NCBI GenBank assembly: GCA_902627055.1
Contig: CACOHS010000003.1
Span: 1 to 64,000 of the forward strand
DNA: 64,000 bases
Direction: 5' to 3'
Source of the DNA: an uncultured SAR86 cluster bacterium
GTDB taxonomy: Bacteria > Pseudomonadota > Gammaproteobacteria > Magnimaribacterales > D2472
A program made the translations under genes and the position numbers. This document shows positions 23,787 through 33,316 of this stretch, piece after piece (the stretch's first letter is position 1; every line of letters starts with the position of its first letter). The notes under the pieces were generated by a model that saw only the letters and a list, made by a program, of their open reading frames with translations, was not told the DNA's origin and made no database searches.

Positions 23787-26117
23787 ATGTCATCTATTTA
23801 TTTAAAACCACTGTTTGAAAAAAAATCTGATCCTGTAACACTTATCTTAAGAGACATTTTCAAGGAAAATAATTTTGCCTTACCTTATCTTGGCGCTCTA
23901 ACACTTGGATTGGGTGTAGCCCAGTCGACAAATGTTCATGCTCAAGAGAATCTTGAGGAGGTTGTTGTTACAGCAAGCAAAAGGTCAGAAAACTTACAAG
24001 ATGTTCCAATGAGTGTTCAAGCAATTGGGGCGGCTGAATTAGACTTAAAGAATGTAAAAGGTCTTGATGATATTGCGAATTTATCTCCAGCAGTAACATT
24101 GGATGCAGGAGGACCTGGAAATTCTACTTTTTACATTAGAGGTGTCTCAGATGGAGGGTTTGGAAATCCATCGGGCGCAGCCTCAACCACAGCTCTGTAT
24201 TTAGATGAACAACCATTAACTACAATTGGCCAGACACCAGATTTGCATGTTTTTGATGTTGAACGAGTTGAAATATTAAGTGGGCCGCAAGGAACTTTAT
24301 ATGGATCAAGCTCAACCTCAGGCAATATAAAAATTATTACAAAAAAACCTGATGTTACTTCTGTCGACTATGGTTTTGATCTTGAGTATGGATCCATTAC
24401 TGATGGGTCAAATGATCAATCGTTAGAAGCTTTCATAAATATGCCTCTTGGCGCTAATACTGCCGTGAGAGTAAGCGCCTATGACTTGCAAGATGGTGGT
24501 TGGATTGACAATGAACTTACATCTAAAACTTTTACAAATAGCGGCTATACAATCGATAACAGTGCGCATGCAAAAGATGATTACAACGAATTAAACAAAA
24601 GCGGATATCGAATTAGACTAGCATCAGAAATAGCGGGGCAAAACCTTGATCTTTCTATGCTTGATCAAACTTCTGAATTTGGTGGATCCTGGGAGACTGA
24701 TGAGGCTGTGGGCCCAAGATCAAATTCTAGATTTAATGAAGAGTATTTTGATGATGATTTTAGTCAAATTTCATTATCGTTAAGTGGCGATTTAAATGAT
24801 AACGTCGAATATATTTTTACAGCTTCTTCCTTTGATAGGGACGTTGAATATACTTACGATTATTCAGAATATGTAGAATATTATAATTATGATGGTCCCA
24901 CCTACACCTGTGACTATTATGACTACTATTATTATTACAACATCTCAGGCTGTCAGGATCCCAGGATGTCATATACGCAAATTGATAACCATGAAAGAGA
25001 TTCGTATGAAGTAAGAATTCAATCTAAGGGCGATTCTGGCTTTCAATGGATTCTCGGAGCATTTAGTGAATCCTCTAAACGAGATTATGAAATTGCCTAT
25101 TTGTGGCCCGGATCAAATCCAGGTAACTTATCATTTGGTGTTCCAAATGGTCAGTGGTGGAACCTTGATAATACCAGAGAGGAAGATGTAGAGGCTTTCT
25201 TTGGAGAGGGTAGCTTTAATCTTAACGATAAAACTAAATTTACTTTAGGTTTTAGATCATATGATCAAGATACCATGGTGAACGCCAAAGATGGTTATTT
25301 TGGGGTATTTGATGGCGTAGATAAGGTATTTAATTCCAGTGATTCAGGGGTTGTCCCAAAAGTAAACATAGCTCATAACTTAAATGATGATGTGATGCTT
25401 TACGGAACTTATTCAGAGGGCTTTAGGGCTAGTGGTATTAACAGGGTTAGACCAGCTCAGACTGCATTTATTCCTGAAACATATGAATCTGATTATTTAG
25501 AAAGTCTTGAGCTTGGCTTCAAGTCAACATTGGCCGATGGGAAGCTCATTTTAAATGGTGCATATTTCATGATGGATTGGAGTGATTTTCAATCTACCAC
25601 CTATAACTTAGCTTACTCAACGGTCGCTTTTGTTGACAATGTGGGTAATGCAGAAATTAATGGTCTTGAGCTTGATGCAACTTATAAACCCAATGACACA
25701 TTAACTTTGTCAGGCTATGTTGTTTCAAACGATCCATCTTTATCAGAGGATTATTATGATGTATCTGGCGTGCTCCAGGCAAACTCAGGAAATAGGCTAG
25801 CCTATGTGCCTGAATTGTCATATGTGCTTGGGCTAGATAAAGTTTTGAGCATTTTTGGTATGCCAGGATACATGTCTATTGATTACTCATATACAGGCGA
25901 TAGATATACTAGCCAGGCCAATGAGCTCAAGTTGCCCTCATATGCTATCGCAAACATGAGAGTAGGCGTTGAATCAAATAATAGGTCTATGGAAGTCTTT
26001 ATTAGCAATTTAACTGACGAAAATGGCTATCTATCAAGATATAACGACTTTGGTGATATAAGAAGGACTCAAAATAGACCAAGAGTTATTGGATTAAGAT
26101 TCAAGTACAGATACTAA
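23787..26117 (+). CDS. TonB-dependent receptor
   Basis: Plug (EEVVVTASKRSENLQDVPMSVQAIG), RVEILSGPQGTLYGSSSTSGNIKIITKKP, C-terminal beta-strand ending in aromatic. Confidence 0.95.
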   Translation: MSSIYLKPLFEKKSDPVTLILRDIFKENNFALPYLGALTLGLGVAQSTNVHAQENLEEVVVTASKRSENLQDVPMSVQAIGAAELDLKNVKGLDDIANLSPAVTLDAGGPGNSTFYIRGVSDGGFGNPSGAASTTALYLDEQPLTTIGQTPDLHVFDVERVEILSGPQGTLYGSSSTSGNIKIITKKPDVTSVDYGFDLEYGSITDGSNDQSLEAFINMPLGANTAVRVSAYDLQDGGWIDNELTSKTFTNSGYTIDNSAHAKDDYNELNKSGYRIRLASEIAGQNLDLSMLDQTSEFGGSWETDEAVGPRSNSRFNEEYFDDDFSQISLSLSGDLNDNVEYIFTASSFDRDVEYTYDYSEYVEYYNYDGPTYTCDYYDYYYYYNISGCQDPRMSYTQIDNHERDSYEVRIQSKGDSGFQWILGAFSESSKRDYEIAYLWPGSNPGNLSFGVPNGQWWNLDNTREEDVEAFFGEGSFNLNDKTKFTLGFRSYDQDTMVNAKDGYFGVFDGVDKVFNSSDSGVVPKVNIAHNLNDDVMLYGTYSEGFRASGINRVRPAQTAFIPETYESDYLESLELGFKSTLADGKLILNGAYFMMDWSDFQSTTYNLAYSTVAFVDNVGNAEINGLELDATYKPNDTLTLSGYVVSNDPSLSEDYYDVSGVLQANSGNRLAYVPELSYVLGLDKVLSIFGMPGYMSIDYSYTGDRYTSQANELKLPSYAIANMRVGVESNNRSMEVFISNLTDENGYLSRYNDFGDIRRTQNRPRVIGLRFKYRY

Positions 26118-26134
26118 AAATAATTCCTCAGCAG

Positions 26135-26163
26135 CATGGAAAATATCTAGAATTTTCCATGCA
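26135..26163. terminator. Candidate bidirectional terminator hairpin between convergent genes
   Basis: GCATGGAAAAT-ATCTAGA-ATTTTCCATGC (11-bp perfect stem) between TBDR and BCCT stops. Confidence 0.55.
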
Positions 26164-26191
26164 AAATATGCAATCTATAAAAATTTAATAC

Positions 26192-27673
26192 CTATGCTTT
26201 TTTAATTGCAGTAATATTTTTAATTACAGAAATCATAAGCAAAATATATATAAGCAATAATGGAACAGAGAATATAACCATTATCCACTTAAATGAATCA
26301 ACCCCACCAATAAACATTAAGAGTGTAGGCTGAATAACTAGTAATATTGCAAAAATTAGTCTTAGATTACCTGAGCTCTCAATGTTTGAACCCTTCATAG
26401 ATGCTGAGGCAAGAATGTAAGAGGTTGAATCGTACGTTGTGCATAAGAAGATAATGCAAATGACGCCGAAGCCAATCAGAAGATAATTGCTATAGCTCAA
26501 GGTGGACAAGGTTCTAATTATTATTTGTTCTCGATTCAATGTACCCCCTTCTAAAAGATCGGGGGCATTTAAAATGCCTGATTCAAATAAATAAATTGAT
26601 AAATTCGACAATATGGACATGCTAATCATGCAGCCCGTGCTGCCTATGAATATTACTCCTAAAATAATAGTTCTCAATGACTTACCATTAGATATGTTTA
26701 CAATAAATGCGCCAACCATTGGAGCCAATGCCATCCACCACGCCCAATAAAAAACAGTCCAATCTTTGCTTATTGTTGTGCCTGTTGCAAAACTTAATTC
26801 AGCATATTCCTTAAATAAGAAAACATAACTCTCTATTGATTTTGAGAAAATATATTGAGTTGGACCGAGAATAAAAACAATAAATAAAAACGTAAAAACT
26901 AAAATAATATTAAAATTGCTCAGCCTTTTTATCCCTTTTTGAATTCCAAGATATGCACTAGTTGCAAAAATAGAAAGACAAATAGCTATCGTAAAAATAT
27001 CTAGATTCATTGTTCGTTCAATGTTAAAAACATTGGACAAAATTGAAGATATTAATGGAAAGGACAGGCCTAATCCAACTCCGGCCCCGCAAAGTATTGC
27101 CCCAACAAATAATGAATCAAATATAACTTCTAGGAATTTATTATTGGTATTAAATATTCCTGAAAATGTTAATTTTGATTTCTGATTTATTGTGATTGCT
27201 AAGCCAAAAGCAATTGCCGGTAAACAATATATAGCCCAAGCTGTAAATGACCAATGAAAAATGGGATAAGCTCTTGAGTAAAGCAATGCTTTATCAAAAT
27301 CCAAGTTTTGCGTTTTTAATATATTGAAATATTCTATCCACTCAACAGTTGCCCAATACAAGAGCGCAGCTCCTATTCCAGCCGCAAAGAGCATTGAACC
27401 CCATGAAAACATAGTATAGGTTTCCTTGTTTTCTAAAGAAATTTCTATTTCGCCATATTTTGATATTCCAATAAAAATTAAAAAAACTAATACACAAAAA
27501 CTTCCATACATATAAGTAGGCTCAAAGAAAGTTGCTAAAGAATCATATGTTTTAAATAGAAGCTTTGAACTTCCAACAGGATCTGACAATACATATATAG
27601 ATAAGAGCAAAGATAGTACAATCGAAAGAGAGATAATAGTTTTGTTCCATTCCGAGCTTATTTCTTTAAACAT
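26192..27673 (-). CDS. BCCT family transporter (betaine/carnitine/choline type)
   Basis: SWGSMLFAAGIGAALLYWATVEW, FHWSFTAWAIY, DWTVFYWAWWMALAPMVGAFI. Confidence 0.88.
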   Translation of the reverse strand: MFKEISSEWNKTIISLSIVLSLLLSIYVLSDPVGSSKLLFKTYDSLATFFEPTYMYGSFCVLVFLIFIGISKYGEIEISLENKETYTMFSWGSMLFAAGIGAALLYWATVEWIEYFNILKTQNLDFDKALLYSRAYPIFHWSFTAWAIYCLPAIAFGLAITINQKSKLTFSGIFNTNNKFLEVIFDSLFVGAILCGAGVGLGLSFPLISSILSNVFNIERTMNLDIFTIAICLSIFATSAYLGIQKGIKRLSNFNIILVFTFLFIVFILGPTQYIFSKSIESYVFLFKEYAELSFATGTTISKDWTVFYWAWWMALAPMVGAFIVNISNGKSLRTIILGVIFIGSTGCMISMSILSNLSIYLFESGILNAPDLLEGGTLNREQIIIRTLSTLSYSNYLLIGFGVICIIFLCTTYDSTSYILASASMKGSNIESSGNLRLIFAILLVIQPTLLMFIGGVDSFKWIMVIFSVPLLLIYILLMISVIKNITAIKKA

Positions 27674-29647
27674 ATGTCAGAGAATACCAACCTCAAGATT
27701 GCATTAGACAACGCTGCTGATTTATTAAGCAATAATAATTTAAATGAATGCATAGAACAACTTGAAGAAATATTGGCTGTACATCCTTTAAATTTAGACG
27801 CTTTATCGTTGCAACTGGATATAAAAATAAAACAAAATAAAGTTGAAAATGCATTAGAACTGATTAAAAAATTAATCCAACTCGACCCAAATAATAGGGT
27901 ATATCAAGAAAAATTAATAAAAGTTTATCAATTTCTTAATAATGATCAGGCATATCAATCCGCTTTGATTGAATTTCATAAACAGTTTCCCTCGATTACA
28001 ACTGCAAGATTAATTTCTAATATTCACATTGAAAATGGTAGAGAGGAAGAATCTGATCAAGTAATTCAAAATTTTTTTGAGGCTGATAAAACCTATGGAG
28101 ATTTATACAAAGGTATCAGACATGTTAAAGCAGGTAGACTTCGGCTAGCAGAAGAGGCATATAAAAAGGTTCTAAAGAAAGATAAAAATAATATTGATGC
28201 TCTTAGGCTATTAGGACTACTAGCATTTAAGACAAAAGATTATGACATTGCCGAAAAACTTTTTCTAAAGGTACTTTCTTTAGATTCCTCCTTCTTCTTG
28301 GCTTGGGATAACCTGGCAAAACTATATAGAGTCCAGAATAAACTTTTAAAATCTATTCCAGCATTTGAAAATCTTATTAAATTAGATCCAAGAAACTTTG
28401 AAGCACTTGTATCGCTTGGAACCGTCTACATTAAATTATCTAAATATCATGAAGGCATAAACTTATATGAAAGGTCATTAAAAATTAAACCAGAAAATCC
28501 AAGAGTCTATCTCAGCCTTGGCCACGCTTTAAAAACTATTGGAGAAAGAAAAAAGAGTGAACATGCATATCAAAATGCAATTAAATATTTTCCATCATCT
28601 GGTGAGGCATATTGGAGCTTAGCAAATCTTAAGACTTATAAATTCTCAAAAAAGGAAATTGCTGACATGGAATTATCTATTGAACAAAATATACATCCAA
28701 ATGAGTTGATTCAGATGCAATTTGCTCTTGGAAAAGCCTATGAATCAAATAAACAATTTGATAAATCATTTAAGCATTATGCTGAGGGAAACTGGCTACA
28801 GAGAAAGCAGATAAGTTACAACGCTGAGGACTATAAAATCTCTATCGATCAGTTAATTGATTTTTTTGATAAAAATAATGCTCTCTATAACTTAAAAGCA
28901 AAATCACAGTTCAACGATCCAATTTTTATTTTGGGATTGCCCAGATCAGGCTCAACACTTATTGAGCAGATTCTTGCATCTCATTCGCTCATCGAAGGCA
29001 CTCAAGAGTTGCCAAATATTTTGGCAATTTCGAGAGACATAAAATTAATCGATCCGAAAAATGGTTACCCAAATAATTTACTTAGTCTTGATCAATCATC
29101 ACTTACTGACTTAGGCAAAAAATACATCGATGAGACAAAATGGGCTAGGTCTTCTAAGCCATTTTTTATTGACAAAATGCCTAATAATTTTGTTCATATA
29201 GGCTTAATAAAATTAATCTTACCAAGAGCCAAAATAATAGATGCAAGAAGAAATCCAATGGATGCATGCTTTAGCTGTTTTAAACAATATTTTGCTAAAG
29301 GCCAGCACTTTACATATGATCTTGATGATATTGCAAGATACTACAAAGACTATATTAGACTTATGGATTATTGGAAAAGGTTATTTCCAAATGAAATTTT
29401 TACTATTAACTATGAGGATATTATCAACAACCCTAATGACAGAATTGAAGATCTACTAGACTTTTGTCATGTTGAGTTTGAAGAAAACTGTTTAAATTTT
29501 CACCAATCAAAGCGTCCAGTTAAAACTGCCAGCTCTGAGCAAGTACGGCAGCCAATGTATAAGTCAGGTTTAGATTATTGGAAGAATTATGCAAACCATC
29601 TAGAAACCCTGATAAAACATTTTCCTGATAGTTATAAAACAACCTAA
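27674..29647 (+). CDS. TPR-repeat sulfotransferase
   Basis: Multiple TPRs then ILGLPRSGSTLIEQILASH PAPS-binding motif and DARRNPMDACFSCFKQYF. Confidence 0.88.
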   Translation: MSENTNLKIALDNAADLLSNNNLNECIEQLEEILAVHPLNLDALSLQLDIKIKQNKVENALELIKKLIQLDPNNRVYQEKLIKVYQFLNNDQAYQSALIEFHKQFPSITTARLISNIHIENGREEESDQVIQNFFEADKTYGDLYKGIRHVKAGRLRLAEEAYKKVLKKDKNNIDALRLLGLLAFKTKDYDIAEKLFLKVLSLDSSFFLAWDNLAKLYRVQNKLLKSIPAFENLIKLDPRNFEALVSLGTVYIKLSKYHEGINLYERSLKIKPENPRVYLSLGHALKTIGERKKSEHAYQNAIKYFPSSGEAYWSLANLKTYKFSKKEIADMELSIEQNIHPNELIQMQFALGKAYESNKQFDKSFKHYAEGNWLQRKQISYNAEDYKISIDQLIDFFDKNNALYNLKAKSQFNDPIFILGLPRSGSTLIEQILASHSLIEGTQELPNILAISRDIKLIDPKNGYPNNLLSLDQSSLTDLGKKYIDETKWARSSKPFFIDKMPNNFVHIGLIKLILPRAKIIDARRNPMDACFSCFKQYFAKGQHFTYDLDDIARYYKDYIRLMDYWKRLFPNEIFTINYEDIINNPNDRIEDLLDFCHVEFEENCLNFHQSKRPVKTASSEQVRQPMYKSGLDYWKNYANHLETLIKHFPDSYKTT

Positions 29648-29699
29648 ATAATCCAAATCTAATGATTAAATCTTCTTATTTTTTGATAAAATAAGTCGA

Positions 29700-29786
29700 A
29701 TATCACGAGAAGGATTTACATCCTCTCCAACCTGCCAACTCCGGCAAGGTGGAAAAATGATATGGCGTTCAGCAAACATAGGAGGA
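29700..29786 (+). promoter_or_regulatory. Structured 5' UTR element, candidate riboswitch or translational regulator (family not assigned)
   Basis: ATATCA/TGATAT closing stem, GAG-A-AGGAT/ATCCT-CTC hairpin, ACCTGCC/GGC-A-AGGT hairpin; loop CTCC complementary to GGAG of the SD. Confidence 0.5.
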
Positions 29787-29790
29787 AATA

Positions 29791-30711
29791 ATGTCTTCAA
29801 GAACGAAAATTAAAAAACCATTAATATTAGATTCAGCGCTTGGCACTGAGCTTGAAAACAGGGGAGAGTATCTTCCCAGTTTTAAAACATCTATTTGGTC
29901 TGCACACTGCTTGATACATAAGCCAGAAGTGGTTCAGCAAATACATATTGATAATATTGAAGCTGGCGCTGATGTAATTACCACATCAAATTACCAAGCT
30001 ACGCCAGAATTGCTTATAAGAGAACCAACGGCTCCGTCATATGAAGATTTAGCAAAAAAGTCACTTGAACTATGTAAGGAGGCTATTATTAAAACTGGCA
30101 CAAATACAAAGATTGCCGGATGTTATCCACCCATTCATATAACTTTTAGACCTGACTTAAGTGCTAAAGAAAAAAAACTTAAAAAGTTTTACTCAACTTT
30201 AGGCGAAATTTATAAAGACGATGTTGATTTGATTATTTGTGAAACAATGGCATCAATATATGAGGGTATTATTGCCGCATCAACTGCGAAAAAATTTTCA
30301 GATATAGTTTGGTTAAGCTGGACAACAAGAGGAAATAAACTTAACAGACTTCCAAGTACCGAGTTATTAGATCTTGCAATTGACGAAGGTTTAAAATTAG
30401 ATATTGATTGTCAATTGGTGAATTGTGTTCATGCAGATACCGCAAGCATGGCGATTGAAAAACTTAAAAAAGAAAAAAGCTTTGGTATATATGCAAATTC
30501 TTCTATATACAAAAAGAATAAGCTAGAAGGATTTGTTACTGACTCGGACGAATGGCATTATCATAATCACCAACATATTAGCCATTTGGAGTATAGTGAT
30601 TTTGTTTCCGATTGGATTGACAATGGAGCTTCAGTAATTGGTGGCTGTTGTAGAACAACGACTGATCACATCAAAGAAATACGAAAAATTGTTGATAGAA
30701 TAAAGGTTTAA
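29791..30711 (+). CDS. Homocysteine S-methyltransferase family protein
   Basis: DSALGTELENRG, TTSNYQAT, C-terminal zinc motif GGCCRTT. Confidence 0.9.
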   Translation: MSSRTKIKKPLILDSALGTELENRGEYLPSFKTSIWSAHCLIHKPEVVQQIHIDNIEAGADVITTSNYQATPELLIREPTAPSYEDLAKKSLELCKEAIIKTGTNTKIAGCYPPIHITFRPDLSAKEKKLKKFYSTLGEIYKDDVDLIICETMASIYEGIIAASTAKKFSDIVWLSWTTRGNKLNRLPSTELLDLAIDEGLKLDIDCQLVNCVHADTASMAIEKLKKEKSFGIYANSSIYKKNKLEGFVTDSDEWHYHNHQHISHLEYSDFVSDWIDNGASVIGGCCRTTTDHIKEIRKIVDRIKV

Positions 30712-30732
30712 TTTAAAAAAATAATACTTACT

Positions 30733-31167
30733 TTAATTCCTTCGGGTTCTAATTTTTGCACACTTTACAACATCGCAATGGGTTTTTTCCCATCTTTCAA
30801 ATGATTTATAGTCTCCCAAATCAAGATTTATATAGAATGAGTTTTTATCACCCATAAAGTTAGGTTTAAAAGATATTTCCTCACCTATAAGTGTTTTAGT
30901 GCTGCTTTCCAAGATTGTTTCGGTTGCTTTTCCGGCCTTGAGAGAATATTTACCCTTGTTGAACTGCATTTTATTTTCTAAATAAAAAATAATTACAAAT
31001 TCACCATTCATATACATTTTAATAGGAGTAGGACTGGGCACATCTTGAAATTTACCATCTATTGCATATTCAACAAGCCTCCAGGTTCCCATAAAGTCTC
31101 CCTTGCTGGCACTGTGCCCAAAAGAAAAAGAAGAAAAGATAAAAAGTATAAGTAAAAATTTTTTCAT
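30733..31167 (-). CDS. Secreted hypothetical protein, lipocalin-like
   Basis: Signal peptide MKKFLLILFIFSSFSFGHS, then FMGTWRLVEYAIDGK; start chosen at the signal peptide Met. Confidence 0.55.
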   Translation of the reverse strand: MKKFLLILFIFSSFSFGHSASKGDFMGTWRLVEYAIDGKFQDVPSPTPIKMYMNGEFVIIFYLENKMQFNKGKYSLKAGKATETILESSTKTLIGEEISFKPNFMGDKNSFYINLDLGDYKSFERWEKTHCDVVKCAKIRTRRN

Positions 31168-31205
31168 CGTATGTGCCTCAATATAACAATTAATTAATGA
31201 AAGGA

Positions 31206-32309
31206 TTATCTTACCTTCGTAATGCAAAATATTTCATTTTGAAATTGAATATCATTTGATCTATCTATAGCCCTTCTTACTTTATCTTGGAGCATTTTAT
31301 TTTTTTCAAATGCTTGAATATCCTTTTCTGCTATTTGGCCAACATATAAGATATTTGACCATTTAGCATCTGTGTTGTGACCAAATAATTCTGTAACCGT
31401 TTTATCGGGAGCTCGTTTGAACTTGAAATGATAAGTTTGAACTTTTGAAAAGATGTAAATATTGTTTTCTCCAAACGGATTATCTTTTAAGTACTCAATA
31501 ATATCTTTTGCTTTATTTGGAAAAGCTTCTTTGCCCTTAAAAGCTATCTTCAAGACTTTTTGTATGGAGCCACCCCCAATTGAATGAGTTATTAAAAGTT
31601 TTCCAGATTTGTTTAATAATCGCATCAATGGCCCTATTACATTTTTAATTTTAATATTTACAGATGATGCTGCTCTATAGGCTTGAGATGCAATAATTAG
31701 GTCATAATTATTGTTTTTGTAATCATTTTTCAAGAACTTTTTTAAATGCTTTTCATTGTCTTCTCTATAGACCCTAATAATGCATGGGGATGAGTATGAA
31801 GTGCGATCATTTTTATCAATTTCTATTCCCCAATTCTTTTTAACAAAATTGCCCAAAAGCTTTCCTGTTATTTGAGAATTAAAGTCAAATGAGTTATTGC
31901 TTTTAAGGGCTAGATTAAATTCTTTTACTTTTTTATCTTTAATTCTGGCTGAATTTTCAATTAGACCTAACTCAGAAAATTTTACATTGGTCATAGTTAT
32001 CAATAGGTTCGGATGCTCAACAAATCTATCTGGCATTTTTTCAAGTGTATTTTTCAAATCCTCGTAACTAATTTCTTTACCAGTAATTAATAGAGATGAG
32101 TAAGGGTGGTGTTTATGAAAGCTCTTAATAATGTTTGAGAAGATTGTTCCATCTCCTGTTCCAGCATCCAAGATTCTTAAATATGACTTGTTGTCCGATA
32201 AACCAGCAATATACGAATAAACTTTTTCAGAAATTGCCTTCTTTTCCCCAGTGTTTTGAATAAACGATAAGTATTTCAATCGGTCATCAAAAAATCTTTT
32301 TTTGCCCAT
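31206..32309 (-). CDS. Class I SAM-dependent methyltransferase-like protein
   Basis: LRILDAGTGDGTIFSNII motif I. Confidence 0.65.
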   Translation of the reverse strand: MGKKRFFDDRLKYLSFIQNTGEKKAISEKVYSYIAGLSDNKSYLRILDAGTGDGTIFSNIIKSFHKHHPYSSLLITGKEISYEDLKNTLEKMPDRFVEHPNLLITMTNVKFSELGLIENSARIKDKKVKEFNLALKSNNSFDFNSQITGKLLGNFVKKNWGIEIDKNDRTSYSSPCIIRVYREDNEKHLKKFLKNDYKNNNYDLIIASQAYRAASSVNIKIKNVIGPLMRLLNKSGKLLITHSIGGGSIQKVLKIAFKGKEAFPNKAKDIIEYLKDNPFGENNIYIFSKVQTYHFKFKRAPDKTVTELFGHNTDAKWSNILYVGQIAEKDIQAFEKNKMLQDKVRRAIDRSNDIQFQNEIFCITKVR

Positions 32310-32379
32310 TTTAATAACTTTAAAGGTGTTAAATTTATAATAATCTAAAATGATAGGATAAGTAACCTTGTGACTAATT

Positions 32380-32739
32380 ATGAAAAAGATTAACTTGCAG
32401 AATAAATTTAATAAATTTACCGATCATTGGTCTCCAAAAGTCATTGAGGAGATGAATGATTATCAATTTAAACTCGTAAAAATTAAAAATGATTTTACTT
32501 GGCACAAACATGATGATACGGACGAAACTTTTTTTGTTATTGAAGGCAAGATTGGTATTAAGTTTGAAGATGAAACAATAGAATTGTCTGCGGGAGAAAT
32601 GATTGTCATCCCAAAAGGAAAAAAACATAAACCTTTTGCAGAAGAAGAGGCAAAAATAATGCTTATCGAACCTAAGGGAGTAATCAATACCGGAGATGCA
32701 TTTAATGAATTTACAGCTGATAATGACCAATGGGTCTAA
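32380..32739 (+). CDS. Cupin-domain protein
   Basis: FTWHKHDDTDETFFVIEGKIGIKFED, GEMIVIPKGKKHKPFA. Confidence 0.85.
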   Translation: MKKINLQNKFNKFTDHWSPKVIEEMNDYQFKLVKIKNDFTWHKHDDTDETFFVIEGKIGIKFEDETIELSAGEMIVIPKGKKHKPFAEEEAKIMLIEPKGVINTGDAFNEFTADNDQWV

Positions 32740-32789
32740 ATTTGTGGGTACAAATTTGCAATTTAGAAAAATCAAGTTTAATATTATGA

Positions 32790-32808
32790 GTACATTATGA
32801 GTACAAAT
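32790..32808 (+). repeat. 19-bp direct repeat, copy 1
   Basis: GTACATTATGAGTACAAAT, identical to 34076-34094. Confidence 0.95.
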
Positions 32809-33309
32809 GATAAATACCTAGTTTTAAGGGGCAAAAATAAAGATATTTACTTTATTCAAAAAAGAGTTTCCAAAAAAATATCTTCAATAATTGGAAAAGA
32901 GTTTATAAAGAAATCTTTAGAAACAAATGATATTAGCATTGCTCGAGAGAGAAGGGATAAGATATTAGATGAGCTTAATGAATTAGAAAAAAAATACACT
33001 AATAGAGATGTACCCATAGAAATTAGTAATATTGAGTTAAAAAAGGATAATGATGTACCCATTAACAGTTTAAATGAATCAATAAATGCTACCAATTCAA
33101 CCGATTATGTTAATAATGAAAGCGTGGAGAATAAAAATGTACCCACGAATGAAAATATTTCAACAGAAAATAAGGACGAATCTGATGGGTACTTTTCATT
33201 TATTGACTATTCAAGATTGCCTAAAAAAGAAGATATTTCAAATTTTTTTGATAAGTTATTTCCATTGGCAATAGTTTTTTTGGTTATTTTCATTACATTG
33301 TTAGTTTGA
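32797..33309 (+). CDS. Integrase N-terminal (DUF6538-like) domain protein with C-terminal TM helix and no recombinase catalytic domain
   Basis: KYLVLRGKNKDIYFIQKRVSKKI...KKSLETNDISIARERRDKILDEL; C-terminus LFPLAIVFLVIFITLLV. Confidence 0.55.
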   Translation: MSTNDKYLVLRGKNKDIYFIQKRVSKKISSIIGKEFIKKSLETNDISIARERRDKILDELNELEKKYTNRDVPIEISNIELKKDNDVPINSLNESINATNSTDYVNNESVENKNVPTNENISTENKDESDGYFSFIDYSRLPKKEDISNFFDKLFPLAIVFLVIFITLLV

Positions 33310-33316
33310 TTATTGA

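Noticed and set aside
29700-29786. Assigning the leader to a known SAM, cobalamin, TPP or SAH riboswitch
   Set aside because: I could not match the conserved core sequences of those classes by eye, so it is left unassigned
32374-32775. Antisense 133-aa ORF over the cupin gene
   Set aside because: The + strand cupin has clear domain motifs; the antisense frame is low-complexity Phe/Lys-rich
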